Source: Parvibaculum sp045863935
Lineage (GTDB): Bacteria > Pseudomonadota > Alphaproteobacteria > Parvibaculales > Parvibaculaceae
DNA: 64,000 bases
Direction of reading: 5' to 3'
Assembly (NCBI RefSeq): GCF_045863935.1
Contig: NZ_BTVP01000011.1
Span: 23,415-87,414, forward strand
Positions 17,322 through 26,304 of the stretch are shown here, piece by piece. The position numbers and the translations under genes are program-made. Below the pieces are notes generated by a model. It saw nothing but the letters and a program-made list of their open reading frames with translations, ran no database searches and had not been told where the DNA came from. How positions within the stretch are numbered: the first letter of the stretch is position 1; every line of letters begins with the position of its first letter.

Positions 17322-18101
17322 TCAGAGTGATTGCCCGTCGTCCGTCGTGAAGAGCGACCCCGTGATAAAGCGGCTGTGATCCGAGGCGAGGAGAAGCAAC
17401 GTGCCGTCGAGATCCTCCTCGAGACCGAGCCGGCGGCGTGGCCAGGTCCTGATCTGCTTCTGTCCACCCTCGGATTTGAACCAGTCGGAATTGAGCTCGG
17501 TCTCGATAAAGCCCGGGCACATGGCATTGACGTTGATCTGGTGACGCGCCCATTCCTTGGCCAGCGACTTCGTCATCATTCCGATCGCTGCCTTCGTCAT
17601 GCAATAGATCGTGAGGCCCGGCAGGACCGTATGCGCGCCGATGGAGGCAATGTTGATGATACGTCCTCCTTGTCCGCGCGCGATCATGGAACGGCCGGCC
17701 GCCTGCGCCATGAAGAAGGCACCGCGCACATTCGTGTCGAACATCGTGTCGAAGCCTTCGGGCGTCACGTCGGCTGGAAGTGCCTGCACGTTCATGCCGG
17801 CATTGTTGACGAGGATATCGAGCGGCCCGAGATCTCCTTCGACCGTCGCAACACAATCCGAGATGCTTTGCGTGTCCGTGACGTCGAGCGCGACGGCGGC
17901 GACGGCGCCGCCCATGGCCTCGATTTCCTGCTTGAGGGTCTGGAGGCGATCGCCGCGCCGCCCGGTGATTGCGACCTTCGCGCCCGCCTTTGCGAGAATC
18001 AGGGAAAACCGGCGGCCAAGCCCGCTGGTAGCACCCGTGATGAGCGCGACCTTGCCCGTCAAATCGTAGCTCGGCAGCGTGATTTCCGTCGCGTCGGCCA
18101 T
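17322..18101 (-). CDS. Short-chain dehydrogenase/reductase (SDR)
   Basis: Classical SDR of 259 residues, cytoplasmic NAD(P)H-dependent oxidoreductase. Cofactor motif TGATSGLG (residues 23-30), NNAG (99-102), and the catalytic set Ser153, Tyr166, Lys170 in the YCMTK form of YxxxK. GRRGDR after beta-2 (Arg at the position favouring NADPH) suggests NADP. The start is the ATG at 18101; the open frame extends upstream without SDR sequence. The C-terminal FITGSLFTTDDGQSL is the usual SDR end. It is divergent from the DsbA-like gene and 93 bp upstream of the symporter group. The substrate is not identifiable; gluconate-5-dehydrogenase and 3-oxoacyl-reductase types are both possible. Confidence 0.88.
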   Translation of the reverse strand: MADATEITLPSYDLTGKVALITGATSGLGRRFSLILAKAGAKVAITGRRGDRLQTLKQEIEAMGGAVAAVALDVTDTQSISDCVATVEGDLGPLDILVNNAGMNVQALPADVTPEGFDTMFDTNVRGAFFMAQAAGRSMIARGQGGRIINIASIGAHTVLPGLTIYCMTKAAIGMMTKSLAKEWARHQINVNAMCPGFIETELNSDWFKSEGGQKQIRTWPRRRLGLEEDLDGTLLLLASDHSRFITGSLFTTDDGQSL

Positions 18102-18257
18102 GTGAAATCCGTCCCCTCTTATCCAGTTGATTTTGCGCGGGTTTTCGCGGCAGCGGCATCCTAGAAGCAGGTTGCTCTCCGTCAAGCCGCCGCGCGGCTT
18201 GCCCCGCACCGCCCTGCGTCCCCATAATCGGCACCGCAACACGGAAGGGAGGCCGCA

Positions 18258-18911
18258 ATGCAGCTCGACGTCGTCTCCGATACAGTCTGCCCCTGGTGCT
18301 ACATCGGCAAGAAGCGCCTCGATCAGGCGCTTGCCATGCATGGCGGCGACGGCATCACACTTGCCTGGCGGCCTTTCCAGCTCGACGCCTCGATCCCGGA
18401 AGGCGGCGTCGACCGCAAGGCCTACATGGAAAAGAAATTCGGCGCGGAACGCGCAAAGACGGTCGGCAACACGATCCGCGAGCTTGGCGAAGCGGCCGGC
18501 ATCACATTCCGCTTCGACAGGATCGAACGTTCACCCAACACGCTCGACAGCCACCGGCTGGTCCGTTGGGCCGGCACGGCCGGATGCCAGAACGAGATGG
18601 TCGATATTCTGTTCCGCCGTTACTTCGAAGACGGGGAGGATGTCGGTTCGCACGCTATCCTGCTCGATGCAGCGAACGAAGCCGGGATGGATGTCGATAT
18701 CGTCCGCGATCTTCTGCAGAAAGACGCCGACAAGGAACTGATCCGCCGTGAAGATGCGATGGCGCGTCAGATGGGTATTCAGGGCGTGCCGAGTTTCGTC
18801 ATCAACTCTCAATGGGTGATGGTCGGCGCGCAGGAACCCGAAACACTGGTCAGGATGTTCGACAAGTTGCTCGCGCGTGAAGCTGAGGAAGCCGAGGCGG
18901 CAACCAGCTAG
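18258..18911 (+). CDS. DsbA-family oxidoreductase (FrnE-like)
   Basis: Thioredoxin-fold protein of the DsbA/FrnE group, 217 residues, no signal peptide, so cytoplasmic. The redox motif is CPWC at Cys11-Cys14 (DTVCPWCYIGKK), and the cis-Pro loop is GIQGVPSFVIN near residue 175. The inserted helical domain spans about residues 60-165. The family contains disulfide isomerases and relatives of 2-hydroxychromene-2-carboxylate isomerase; the intact CPWC favours a thiol-disulfide role. The ATG at 18258 has GGAAGGGAGG, a very strong site. It lies 24 bp ahead of the HabA-like membrane protein gene, probably one transcript. Confidence 0.87.
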   Translation: MQLDVVSDTVCPWCYIGKKRLDQALAMHGGDGITLAWRPFQLDASIPEGGVDRKAYMEKKFGAERAKTVGNTIRELGEAAGITFRFDRIERSPNTLDSHRLVRWAGTAGCQNEMVDILFRRYFEDGEDVGSHAILLDAANEAGMDVDIVRDLLQKDADKELIRREDAMARQMGIQGVPSFVINSQWVMVGAQEPETLVRMFDKLLAREAEEAEAATS

Positions 18912-18935
18912 CCGCATCTTTTTTGGGGGATCAAC

Positions 18936-19379
18936 ATGACATCGCAACTCTCGCCGCTCGGGCGGCAACTCATCCTGCTTGGCATGATCCTCTTCATGCT
19001 GGGCCTGCTCACCGGTTTCGTCTCAGGTGCCTTCGCCAATCCGCGCATGGGACTTTCGGCCCATCTCGAAGGGCTGATGAACGGCACTTTCCTCGCGGTG
19101 CTTGGCCTCTTCTGGCATCACCTGGCGCTCGCGCGCGGCGTTCTGCTTTTCGCGTTCTGGATGGTCGTCTACGCGGCCTATGCAAACTGGCTTGGCGTCC
19201 TGCTCGGCGGTATCTGGGGCGCCGGCGGCTCGATGATGCCGATCTCGGCGAATGGTCTCATGGGCAGCAGCTTTCAGGAGGGTGTGATTGCCTTCCTGCT
19301 GATCACGATCTCCGGCGCCATGGTGATCGGCGTCGCCCTCGTGATCTGGGGACTGTGGCGAGCGAAGCCGCAAGGCTGA
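18936..19379 (+). CDS. HabA-like (hydroxylaminobenzene mutase-like) membrane protein
   Basis: Integral membrane protein of 147 residues with four hydrophobic segments. FANPRMGLSAHLEGLMNGTFL after the first helix is the conserved block I associate with hydroxylaminobenzene mutases (HabA/HabB), which turn hydroxylaminobenzene into 2-aminophenol; the same family is widespread in bacteria that do not degrade nitroarenes, so the activity here is uncertain. The two His residues at LFWHHLALARG could be functional. GGGGGA precedes the ATG. It follows the FrnE-like gene and converges on mfd with a single base between the stop codons. Confidence 0.65.
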   Translation: MTSQLSPLGRQLILLGMILFMLGLLTGFVSGAFANPRMGLSAHLEGLMNGTFLAVLGLFWHHLALARGVLLFAFWMVVYAAYANWLGVLLGGIWGAGGSMMPISANGLMGSSFQEGVIAFLLITISGAMVIGVALVIWGLWRAKPQG

Positions 19380-19380
19380 C

Positions 19381-22300
19381 TTACGCTGCCTTCGTCTGAC
19401 CGGCGAGCTTCGCGAGTGTGCTCATGAGCCGGTATGCGCCCGTGAGACGTTCCGCGGGCGTTTCCCAATCGCGCTTGAAGACGAGCTTGTGGTCCGGGCG
19501 GAGTTTCGCTTTGCCACGCTCGTCGTTGATGAGTTCGACAAGAGCCGCTGGATTAGGGAAGGTGTTGTCGCGCAGTGTCAGCACGATGCCCTTGGGGCCT
19601 GCCTCGATCTTCTCGACGTTGGCCGAGCGGCACAGCCCCTTGATTTCGACAATCTTCAGCAGGAACTCGACCTCCTCAGGGAGCTTGCCGAAGCGATCGA
19701 TGAGCTCCGCGGCAAAGCCGTCGATTTCGGCTCTCGTCTCGACGTCGGACAGACGCCGGTAGAGCGCCATGCGGGCATCGAGGTCGGGGACATAATTGTC
19801 GGGAATGAGAACGGGCGTGCCCACATTGATCTGTGGCGACCAGTGGCCGTCCTCTTCCTCGCCGGTGCCGCGCATGGAGGCAACGGCTTCTTCGAGCATC
19901 TCCTGATAGAGCTCGTAACCGACTTCACGGATATGACCCGATTGCTCGTCGCCGAGCAGATTGCCCGCGCCGCGAATGTCGAGATCGTGGCTGGCAAGCG
20001 AGAAACCCGCGCCGAGCGAGTCGAGAGATTGCAGCACACGTAGCCGTCTTTCGGCGCCGGGCGTCAAGGTCCGGTGCGGCGGGACGGTCAGATAGGCATA
20101 GGCACGCGCCTTGGAACGCCCCACTCGCCCGCGCAACTGATAAAGCTGCGACAGGCCGAACATGTCGGCGCGATGAACGACAAGCGTATTTGCTGTCGGA
20201 ATATCGAGCCCGGACTCCACGATCGTCGTCGAGACGAGGACGTCGTATTTGCCGTCATAGAAGGCGGTCATCTTGTCTTCGATCTCGCCTGCCGCCATCT
20301 GTCCGTGCGCGGAGATGAACTTGATTTCCGGCACGTATTGGCGAAGGAACTCCTCCGCGTCACCGAGATCGGCGATGCGCGGTACGACATAGAAGCTTTG
20401 TCCGCCGCGATAATGCTCGCGCAGCAAGGCCTCGCGCACGACTACGGAATCGAAAGGCGAGACATAGGTGCGCACGGCCAACCGGTCTACCGGCGGTGTG
20501 GCGATGATCGAGAGTTCACGCACGCCCGAAAGCGCGAGTTGCAATGTGCGCGGGATCGGCGTTGCGGTCAGGGTCAGCACATGAACTTCGGCCCGCAGCT
20601 TCTTCAATTGTTCTTTGTGAACGACGCCGAAGTGCTGCTCCTCGTCGACGATGACGAGACCGAGATTGCGGAACTTCACCTGCTTTCCGAGAAGCGCGTG
20701 TGTTCCGATCACGATATCGATATCGCCACTTGCAAGCCCTTCTTTCGCTTCCGCCATATCCTTCGCGGAGACGAGGCGTGACATCTGGCGGACCTTGACG
20801 GGAAGACCCTGAAAACGCGTGGCGAAGGTTCGGTAGTGCTGGCGGGCAAGAAGCGTGGTCGGCACGATAACCGCCACCTGATAGCCAGCCATGGCGGCGA
20901 CGAATGCCGAACGAAGCGCAACTTCCGTCTTGCCAAAGCCGACATCGCCGCAAACAAGCCGGTCCATCGGACGTCCGCGCGCAAGGTCTTCGAGCACCGC
21001 TTCGATGGCCTGAAGCTGATCGTCCGTTTCCGTGAACGGAAAACGCGCGCAGAACTCGTCGTAGGAGCCCGGCTGCGGCTCGATCTTCGGTGCGCTCTTG
21101 AGCTCGCGCGCGGCCGCGATGCGGATGAGTTCACCCGCCATCTCGCGGATGCGCTCCTTCAGGCGTGCCTTGCGCGCCTGCCACCCTGTGCCGCCGAGCC
21201 TGTCGAGCTGTGCATCGCTCTCGTCGGCGCCATAGCGCGACAGGAGTTCGATGTTCTCGACCGGCAGGTAGAGCTTGTCTCCACCGTGATAGACCAGCAG
21301 CAAGCAGTCATGCGGCGCGCCCATGACGTCGATTGTCTGCAGGCGCTCGAAGCGGCCAATGCCGTGATCGACATGAACGACGAGATCGCCGGGGCTCAGG
21401 CTTGTCGCTTCGGTGAGGAAGTTTTCCGCGCGCTTCTTCCGCCGTTGACGGATGAGTCTGTCGCCGAGGACATCCTGTTCGCCGATGACGGCAATCTCGT
21501 CTGTCTCAAACCCCGTCTCGATACCGAGAACAATCAGTGAAACAACGTGTTTGTTAACGGCGTTAACATCTTTCCAGTTATCGGCAATGAGAACATTTCC
21601 GATACCGTGATCGCCGAGAACTTGCTGAAGCCGGTCGCGCGACCCCTCGCTCCAACTCGCAATGACGACACGCTTCCCCGACTTCCGAAGGCCCGCTATA
21701 TGGCCGCCGAGAACCTCGAAGATGTTCACGCCTTCCTGGGAGCGTTCTGGCGCAAAGCTCCGGCCCTGCCGGCCGCCGAGATTGATGCCTGCACCTTCAG
21801 GCACGCTGAACGGGGAAAGAGCGCGCACGCGCCGTTCGTCCGTCAGCGTCTTCCATTCATCGCTCGTCAGGTAGAGCGCTTCGGGTGGCAGCGGCTTGTA
21901 ACTCGGCGCATCCGTCGCGAGCTTTGCGTCACGCGCCGTCTTTCGTGCTTCCGCTCGCGCCTCGTAGTAATCGTCGATCAGTTCAAGACGGGCATCCCTT
22001 GCCTCCTCTACCTGAGCATCGAGCGTGAGAAGCGCGCCGGGTACATAGTCAAAAACAGTTTCGAGCTTTTCGTGAAAGAGCGGCAGCCAATGCTCCATGC
22101 CCGCATGCTTGCGGCCCTGGCTTACTGCCTCGTATAGCGGATCGCCGTCGGTCACCGCACCGAGCCGCGAAACATATGCCGCGCGGAAGCGGCGGATCGT
22201 CTCGCTCTCGAGGTGAATTTCGCTTGCAGGAACAAGTTCGATGCCTTTGAGCTGGCCGACGGTCCGCTGCGTCGCCGCGTCGAAAGTCCGGATCGCATCC

Positions 22301-22890
22301 AGCGTGTCGCCGAACATGTCGAGGCGAACGGGGAGATCGAAGCCCGACGGATAGATATCGACGATGCCGCCGCGTACGGCGAACTCGCCAGGCTCGCGTA
22401 CGGTTCCCGTACGGTTGTAACCGTTTGCGGCGAGATAAGCGGTGAGCCCGTCGAGGTCTATGCGGTTTCCGGTACGGGCCGACCAGGCGGAGACCTTCAC
22501 CATCTCGCGGGGCGGGACCCTTTGCAGCATCGCGTTGACGGTCGCCACCACCACGAGCGGCCTGGCGTTGTCCGTTTCGGCGCGCGCCGCAAGCCGCGAC
22601 AACGCGGCCATACGCCGGGCACTGATGTCGCCCTGCGGCGACACGCGGTCATAAGGCAGGCAGTCCCAGGCCGGAATCGCTTCGATGTCCAGGTCCGGGG
22701 CAAAAAAGGCAAATGCCTCGAGAAGCGCGCTCATGCGCGCATCGTCGCGCGCGACATGGACGACCGCGCCGCCGGAATCGGCATGGACCTGCCGCGCCAT
22801 GTCGGCGAGCGCCAGCGCGTCAAAACCCTCAGGCACCTCGCCCAGAGTGAGACGGCCCGGCGCCGATACGATCTCCGCAAGCTTCTTCAA
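19381..22890 (-). CDS. mfd: Transcription-repair coupling factor Mfd
   Basis: ATP-dependent translocase of 1169 residues, standard length, which removes stalled RNA polymerase and recruits UvrA to the template strand. Domains in order: UvrB-homology module (about 1-350), species-variable linker, RNA-polymerase-interacting CarD/RID domain starting LSPGDLVVHVDHGIGRFERL (about 500-570), and a RecG-like SF2 motor with Walker A GDVGFGKTE, DEEQHFGV (motif II), LTATPIPRTL (motif III) and GRVGRS (motif VI), then the TRCF C-terminal domain. The predicted start is TTG at 22890 (KKLAEIVSAPGRLTLG). It lies 16 bp behind sdhE, with recG divergent, a common alphaproteobacterial arrangement. The partner uvrA lies at 60.9 kb. 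Confidence 0.97.
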   Translation of the reverse strand: MKKLAEIVSAPGRLTLGEVPEGFDALALADMARQVHADSGGAVVHVARDDARMSALLEAFAFFAPDLDIEAIPAWDCLPYDRVSPQGDISARRMAALSRLAARAETDNARPLVVVATVNAMLQRVPPREMVKVSAWSARTGNRIDLDGLTAYLAANGYNRTGTVREPGEFAVRGGIVDIYPSGFDLPVRLDMFGDTLDAIRTFDAATQRTVGQLKGIELVPASEIHLESETIRRFRAAYVSRLGAVTDGDPLYEAVSQGRKHAGMEHWLPLFHEKLETVFDYVPGALLTLDAQVEEARDARLELIDDYYEARAEARKTARDAKLATDAPSYKPLPPEALYLTSDEWKTLTDERRVRALSPFSVPEGAGINLGGRQGRSFAPERSQEGVNIFEVLGGHIAGLRKSGKRVVIASWSEGSRDRLQQVLGDHGIGNVLIADNWKDVNAVNKHVVSLIVLGIETGFETDEIAVIGEQDVLGDRLIRQRRKKRAENFLTEATSLSPGDLVVHVDHGIGRFERLQTIDVMGAPHDCLLLVYHGGDKLYLPVENIELLSRYGADESDAQLDRLGGTGWQARKARLKERIREMAGELIRIAAARELKSAPKIEPQPGSYDEFCARFPFTETDDQLQAIEAVLEDLARGRPMDRLVCGDVGFGKTEVALRSAFVAAMAGYQVAVIVPTTLLARQHYRTFATRFQGLPVKVRQMSRLVSAKDMAEAKEGLASGDIDIVIGTHALLGKQVKFRNLGLVIVDEEQHFGVVHKEQLKKLRAEVHVLTLTATPIPRTLQLALSGVRELSIIATPPVDRLAVRTYVSPFDSVVVREALLREHYRGGQSFYVVPRIADLGDAEEFLRQYVPEIKFISAHGQMAAGEIEDKMTAFYDGKYDVLVSTTIVESGLDIPTANTLVVHRADMFGLSQLYQLRGRVGRSKARAYAYLTVPPHRTLTPGAERRLRVLQSLDSLGAGFSLASHDLDIRGAGNLLGDEQSGHIREVGYELYQEMLEEAVASMRGTGEEEDGHWSPQINVGTPVLIPDNYVPDLDARMALYRRLSDVETRAEIDGFAAELIDRFGKLPEEVEFLLKIVEIKGLCRSANVEKIEAGPKGIVLTLRDNTFPNPAALVELINDERGKAKLRPDHKLVFKRDWETPAERLTGAYRLMSTLAKLAGQTKAA

Positions 22891-22906
22891 CGAGTTGGCG
22901 GCCTGG

Positions 22907-23203
22907 CTATCTCTGCCAGAGCGGTCCCTTCATGTGCTTGAATGTCCGGATACGGGCGAAAAGCGCCGTATCGTGTTCGGGGGCCACGTTTTCGCGCCCG
23001 GTGACCCAGTTGTAAAGCGTCGTGTCCTCGATGCCGATCAGGCTCTCGAACTCATCGACCTCGGAATCGGACAGGGAATCCAGGGTTTCGTCCGCGAAGT
23101 GGCCCAGGATCAGGTCCATTTCCTTGATGCCCCGATGCCAGGCGCGGAACCGGAGCCGCCTCAGGCGCGCGTCCCGGTCGAGCGGGCTGTTATCTTCGGC
23201 CAT
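22907..23203 (-). CDS. sdhE: Succinate dehydrogenase assembly factor SdhE (DUF339)
   Basis: Small helical protein of 98 residues that promotes covalent FAD attachment to SdhA. The essential RGxxE motif is present (WHRGIKEMDLILGHF, residues 23-37), followed by the conserved FE-Lhh, D-LY-WV pattern (FESLIGIEDTTLYNWVTG). The ATG at 23203 is chosen; upstream sequence is antisense to recG and unrelated. The gene sits between recG (divergent) and mfd (downstream, 16 bp), as in many alphaproteobacteria. The C-terminus is slightly longer than in E. coli SdhE (88 aa). Confidence 0.93.
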   Translation of the reverse strand: MAEDNSPLDRDARLRRLRFRAWHRGIKEMDLILGHFADETLDSLSDSEVDEFESLIGIEDTTLYNWVTGRENVAPEHDTALFARIRTFKHMKGPLWQR

Positions 23204-23297
23204 ATATCTCTCCAATGCGCATGGGCGGGATATAGACCGTGAGCGCCCACATGTCATTAGAATGGCCTCATGATTCCCCTTGATGGTCGGGGCTGCG

Positions 23298-25382
23298 ATG
23301 CGGCCTGAAATCCTTTTTCCGCTTTTTGCCCCGGCGCGCTCGCTGCCGGGCATAGGCCCGCGCCTCGAAAAGCTGGTCGAAAAGCTCGCCGGGACGAAGG
23401 TGATCGATCTCCTGTGGCACCTGCCTTCGGGCCTTATCGACCGGCGGTCCCGGCCAAAAATCGCCGAAGTCCGGGATGGAGAAGTCGCCACCATCGAGGT
23501 CACGGTGGGGCTGCATATACCGCCCCGTACCAAACGGCTTCCCTACCGGGTCCACGTCTTTGACGAGACGGGCGAGATGCAGATCGTCTTCTTCAATCCC
23601 CGGCCCGACTACATAGCCAAAACAATGCCCGAGGGTGAACGGCGTATCCTCTCCGGACGGGTCGAGTTCTATCAGGGCTCGCCTCAGATGACGCATCCGG
23701 ACCACATCGTGCCCCTGGATGAGCTCAAGGATCTGCCGCTTCTTGAGTCCGTCTACCCGCTGACAGCCGGCCTGCCCCTCAAGTCGATCCAGAAGGCGGT
23801 GCGTGGCGCCCTGCCCCTCGTCCCGGACCTGCCCGAATGGCAGAACGGCCCCTGGCTCAAGGCGCAGCGTTGGGGCCCTTGGCGGCCCTCGCTTCTCGAT
23901 GCCCATGCGCCGCAATCCGCGCGCGACGTGGAGCCTTCCGCTCCCGCACGCGCTCGCCTCGCCTACGACGAATTGCTGGCCAACCAACTCGCTCTCGGAT
24001 TGGTCCGCTTGCGCATGCGCCGGCTGCCGGGCCGTTCAATCGAAGGGGATGGCCATCTTCGCTGGAAGGTCGAAGCCGCCCTGCCCTTTGCGCTCACGGG
24101 CGCGCAGGCAAGGTCTCTTGCCGAAATCGACGCCGATATGAAAAGTCAGCATCGCATGCTGCGTCTTCTTCAAGGCGATGTCGGCAGCGGGAAGACAGTC
24201 GTTGCGTTGCTTGCAATGCTGACGGCGGTCGAGGCGGGCTTCCAGGCGGCCATGATGGCGCCGACCGAGATCCTCGCGCGCCAGCATTATGCGACGCTCG
24301 CGCCGCTTTGCGAGGTGGCGGGCGTCCGCATCGAACTGCTGACGGGCCGCGAGAAAGGCAAGCGCCGGGAGGACCTTCTCGGCGCCGCCGCAAGCGGCGA
24401 GGTAGATATTCTCGTCGGTACGCACGCCCTGTTCCAGGAAGACGTCGCATTCCGCGCGCTCGCCTTCGCCGTCGTCGACGAGCAGCATCGCTTCGGCGTA
24501 CATCAGCGGCTCATGCTCACATCGAAGGGCGGACCGGGAACGGATGTGCTCGTCATGACCGCCACCCCCATTCCGCGCACGCTCACCCTCACCGCCTATG
24601 GCGACATGGATGTGTCGAGACTTGACGAAAAGCCACCGGGAAGGAAGCCGGTCGATACACGCGCCTTGCCGCTTGAAAGGCTGGAGGATGTGGTATCGAG
24701 CCTCAACAGAGCGATCGCAGGGAACGCGCAGGTCTATTGGGTTTGTCCGCTTGTCGAGGAGTCCGACGAAGTGGATGCCGCCGCCGCCGAGCAGCGCTAT
24801 GAACATCTGCACGCCGTTTTCGGCAATATCGTCGGTCTCGTCCACGGGCGTATGAAGCCCGTGGACAAGGACGCCGTTATGGCACGTTTCGAGAGCGGCG
24901 AAATCAGGATTCTTGTCGCGACAACCGTTATCGAAGTTGGTGTCAACGTGCCCGGCGCGACCGTCATGGTAATTGAGCACGCGGAGCGTTTCGGCCTGGC
25001 CCAGCTTCATCAGCTTCGGGGTCGCGTCGGCCGTGGCGGAGACAAATCGAGCTGTCTTCTTCTCTATCAGGCGCCACTCGGGGAGACGGCTGCCGCTCGC
25101 ATCAAGATCATGCGCGAGACGGAGGATGGCTTCAGGATCGCGGAAGAAGACCTGCGCTTGCGCGGTGCGGGCGAGCTACTCGGCACGCGCCAGAGCGGCC
25201 TGCCCAACTTCCGCATTGCCGATATCGAGGAACAGAAAGACCTGCTCGCCGCCGCGCATGACGACGCGCGCATGATCATCGAGCGCGATCCGGACCTCGA
25301 AAGCGAACGCGGCAAGGCACTGCGCATCCTGCTTTATCTCTTCGAACGCGATGAGGCGATCCGCTATCTCCGGTCAGGTTGA
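23298..25382 (+). CDS. recG: ATP-dependent DNA helicase RecG
   Basis: Branched-DNA helicase, 694 residues, which reverses stalled forks and processes recombination intermediates. The N-terminal wedge/OB domain includes RSLPGIGPRLEKLVEKL and VTVGLHIPPRTKRLPYRV. The motor has Walker A GDVGSGKT (about residue 299), DEQHRFGV (motif II), MTATPIPRTL (III), ATTVIEVGVNVPGATVM (V) and QLRGRVGRG (VI), and the C-terminus ends in LRLRGAGELLGTRQSG plus a short tail. The ATG at 23298 gives the family N-terminus MRPEILFPLF; TTG 23280 or ATG 23283 are possible longer starts. It is divergent from sdhE. Its last 9 bp overlap the DUF502 gene tail to tail. Confidence 0.96.
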   Translation: MRPEILFPLFAPARSLPGIGPRLEKLVEKLAGTKVIDLLWHLPSGLIDRRSRPKIAEVRDGEVATIEVTVGLHIPPRTKRLPYRVHVFDETGEMQIVFFNPRPDYIAKTMPEGERRILSGRVEFYQGSPQMTHPDHIVPLDELKDLPLLESVYPLTAGLPLKSIQKAVRGALPLVPDLPEWQNGPWLKAQRWGPWRPSLLDAHAPQSARDVEPSAPARARLAYDELLANQLALGLVRLRMRRLPGRSIEGDGHLRWKVEAALPFALTGAQARSLAEIDADMKSQHRMLRLLQGDVGSGKTVVALLAMLTAVEAGFQAAMMAPTEILARQHYATLAPLCEVAGVRIELLTGREKGKRREDLLGAAASGEVDILVGTHALFQEDVAFRALAFAVVDEQHRFGVHQRLMLTSKGGPGTDVLVMTATPIPRTLTLTAYGDMDVSRLDEKPPGRKPVDTRALPLERLEDVVSSLNRAIAGNAQVYWVCPLVEESDEVDAAAAEQRYEHLHAVFGNIVGLVHGRMKPVDKDAVMARFESGEIRILVATTVIEVGVNVPGATVMVIEHAERFGLAQLHQLRGRVGRGGDKSSCLLLYQAPLGETAAARIKIMRETEDGFRIAEEDLRLRGAGELLGTRQSGLPNFRIADIEEQKDLLAAAHDDARMIIERDPDLESERGKALRILLYLFERDEAIRYLRSG

Positions 25383-26108
25383 AGCGGGATTGGAAACCGG
25401 TACCACCGTCTCGACGGCGTCCTTCATTCTGTGCGGCGGCTCCACGAGCCCTGCGGAGATAATGAGTTTCGCCCCCTCCTCTATCGTCATGTCGAGAACC
25501 TGCACGTCTTGCTTGGGCACAAAAAGGAGAAAGCCCGATGTCGGGTTCGGCGTCGTCGGAAGGAAAACGCTGATAAGCTCTGTCCCCGTTTTGTGGACAA
25601 GCTCTCCCTTCGTTTGTGTCGTGATGAAGACGATGCAGTAGATACCCTTCCGCGGATACTCAATCAGCCCCACTTCGCGGAACGACGCGGCGGATTGCGA
25701 AATCACCGTCTCGAAAATCTGCTTCAGCGCACCGTAAATGCTTCGCACGACCGGCATCCGCGAAACGACACGCTCGCCGAATGTGAGTACCGCCCGCCCG
25801 AAAAAATTCGCCGTCAGCGCGCCGAGCAGCGTGAGCAGAACGAAGGCGATCAGAAGGCCGAGGCCCGGAAGGTCGAACGGCAAATAATTGTCGGGCTGAT
25901 ACTGGCTCGGGATCAACGGCGTGAACCAGGTATCGACGAGGTCGATGAACCAGCGCACGATCCAGATCGTGAGGCCGATGGGCGCGGCAACGACAAGCCC
26001 GGTGAAGAAGTAGTTTCTGAGCCTCGTCATGAAGCCGACATGCCGTGGCGGCAGAATCAAAGTCGGCTCATCCGGCCGGCCGGCGTTTTCGCTGTCCTGA
26101 TCGCTCAT
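25374..26108 (-). CDS. DUF502 family membrane protein
   Basis: Inner-membrane protein of 244 residues in the DUF502 family, whose function is unknown. The N-terminal 30 residues are hydrophilic. Two membrane helices follow, at about 32-56 (NYFFTGLVVAAPIGLTIWIV) and 80-103 (LPGLGLLIAFVLLTLLGALTANFFG), then a soluble domain with the family signatures PVVRSIYGALKQIFET, FREVGLIEYPRKG and VFLPTTPNPTSGFLLFVP. The ATG at 26108 is the only sensible start. The 3' end overlaps recG by 9 bp in convergent orientation. The family is widely distributed in plants and bacteria, often near recG in alphaproteobacteria. Confidence 0.9.
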   Translation of the reverse strand: MSDQDSENAGRPDEPTLILPPRHVGFMTRLRNYFFTGLVVAAPIGLTIWIVRWFIDLVDTWFTPLIPSQYQPDNYLPFDLPGLGLLIAFVLLTLLGALTANFFGRAVLTFGERVVSRMPVVRSIYGALKQIFETVISQSAASFREVGLIEYPRKGIYCIVFITTQTKGELVHKTGTELISVFLPTTPNPTSGFLLFVPKQDVQVLDMTIEEGAKLIISAGLVEPPHRMKDAVETVVPVSNPAST

Positions 26109-26304
26109 TCGGTCTGCAGCATCCTCCCGCCAGGTCCCGTTCGGCGCCGTGTTGACGCCGGGGCGCGCTGGCCTCCAGCTCGCCCTTATCCTTCATATCA
26201 TTGCAGGGCTTCCCTGTCAGGCGCATGCGTTTCATCATGGACGGACAGAAATCGCCGCGGGACGATCGGAAGCCCGCCGGAACAGACCCCAGGGAGAGAA
26301 TGGC

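Noticed and set aside
21553..21566. TTAA-N5-TTAA pair resembling a CtrA site
   Set aside because: Inside mfd coding sequence and with the wrong spacing (5 rather than 7).
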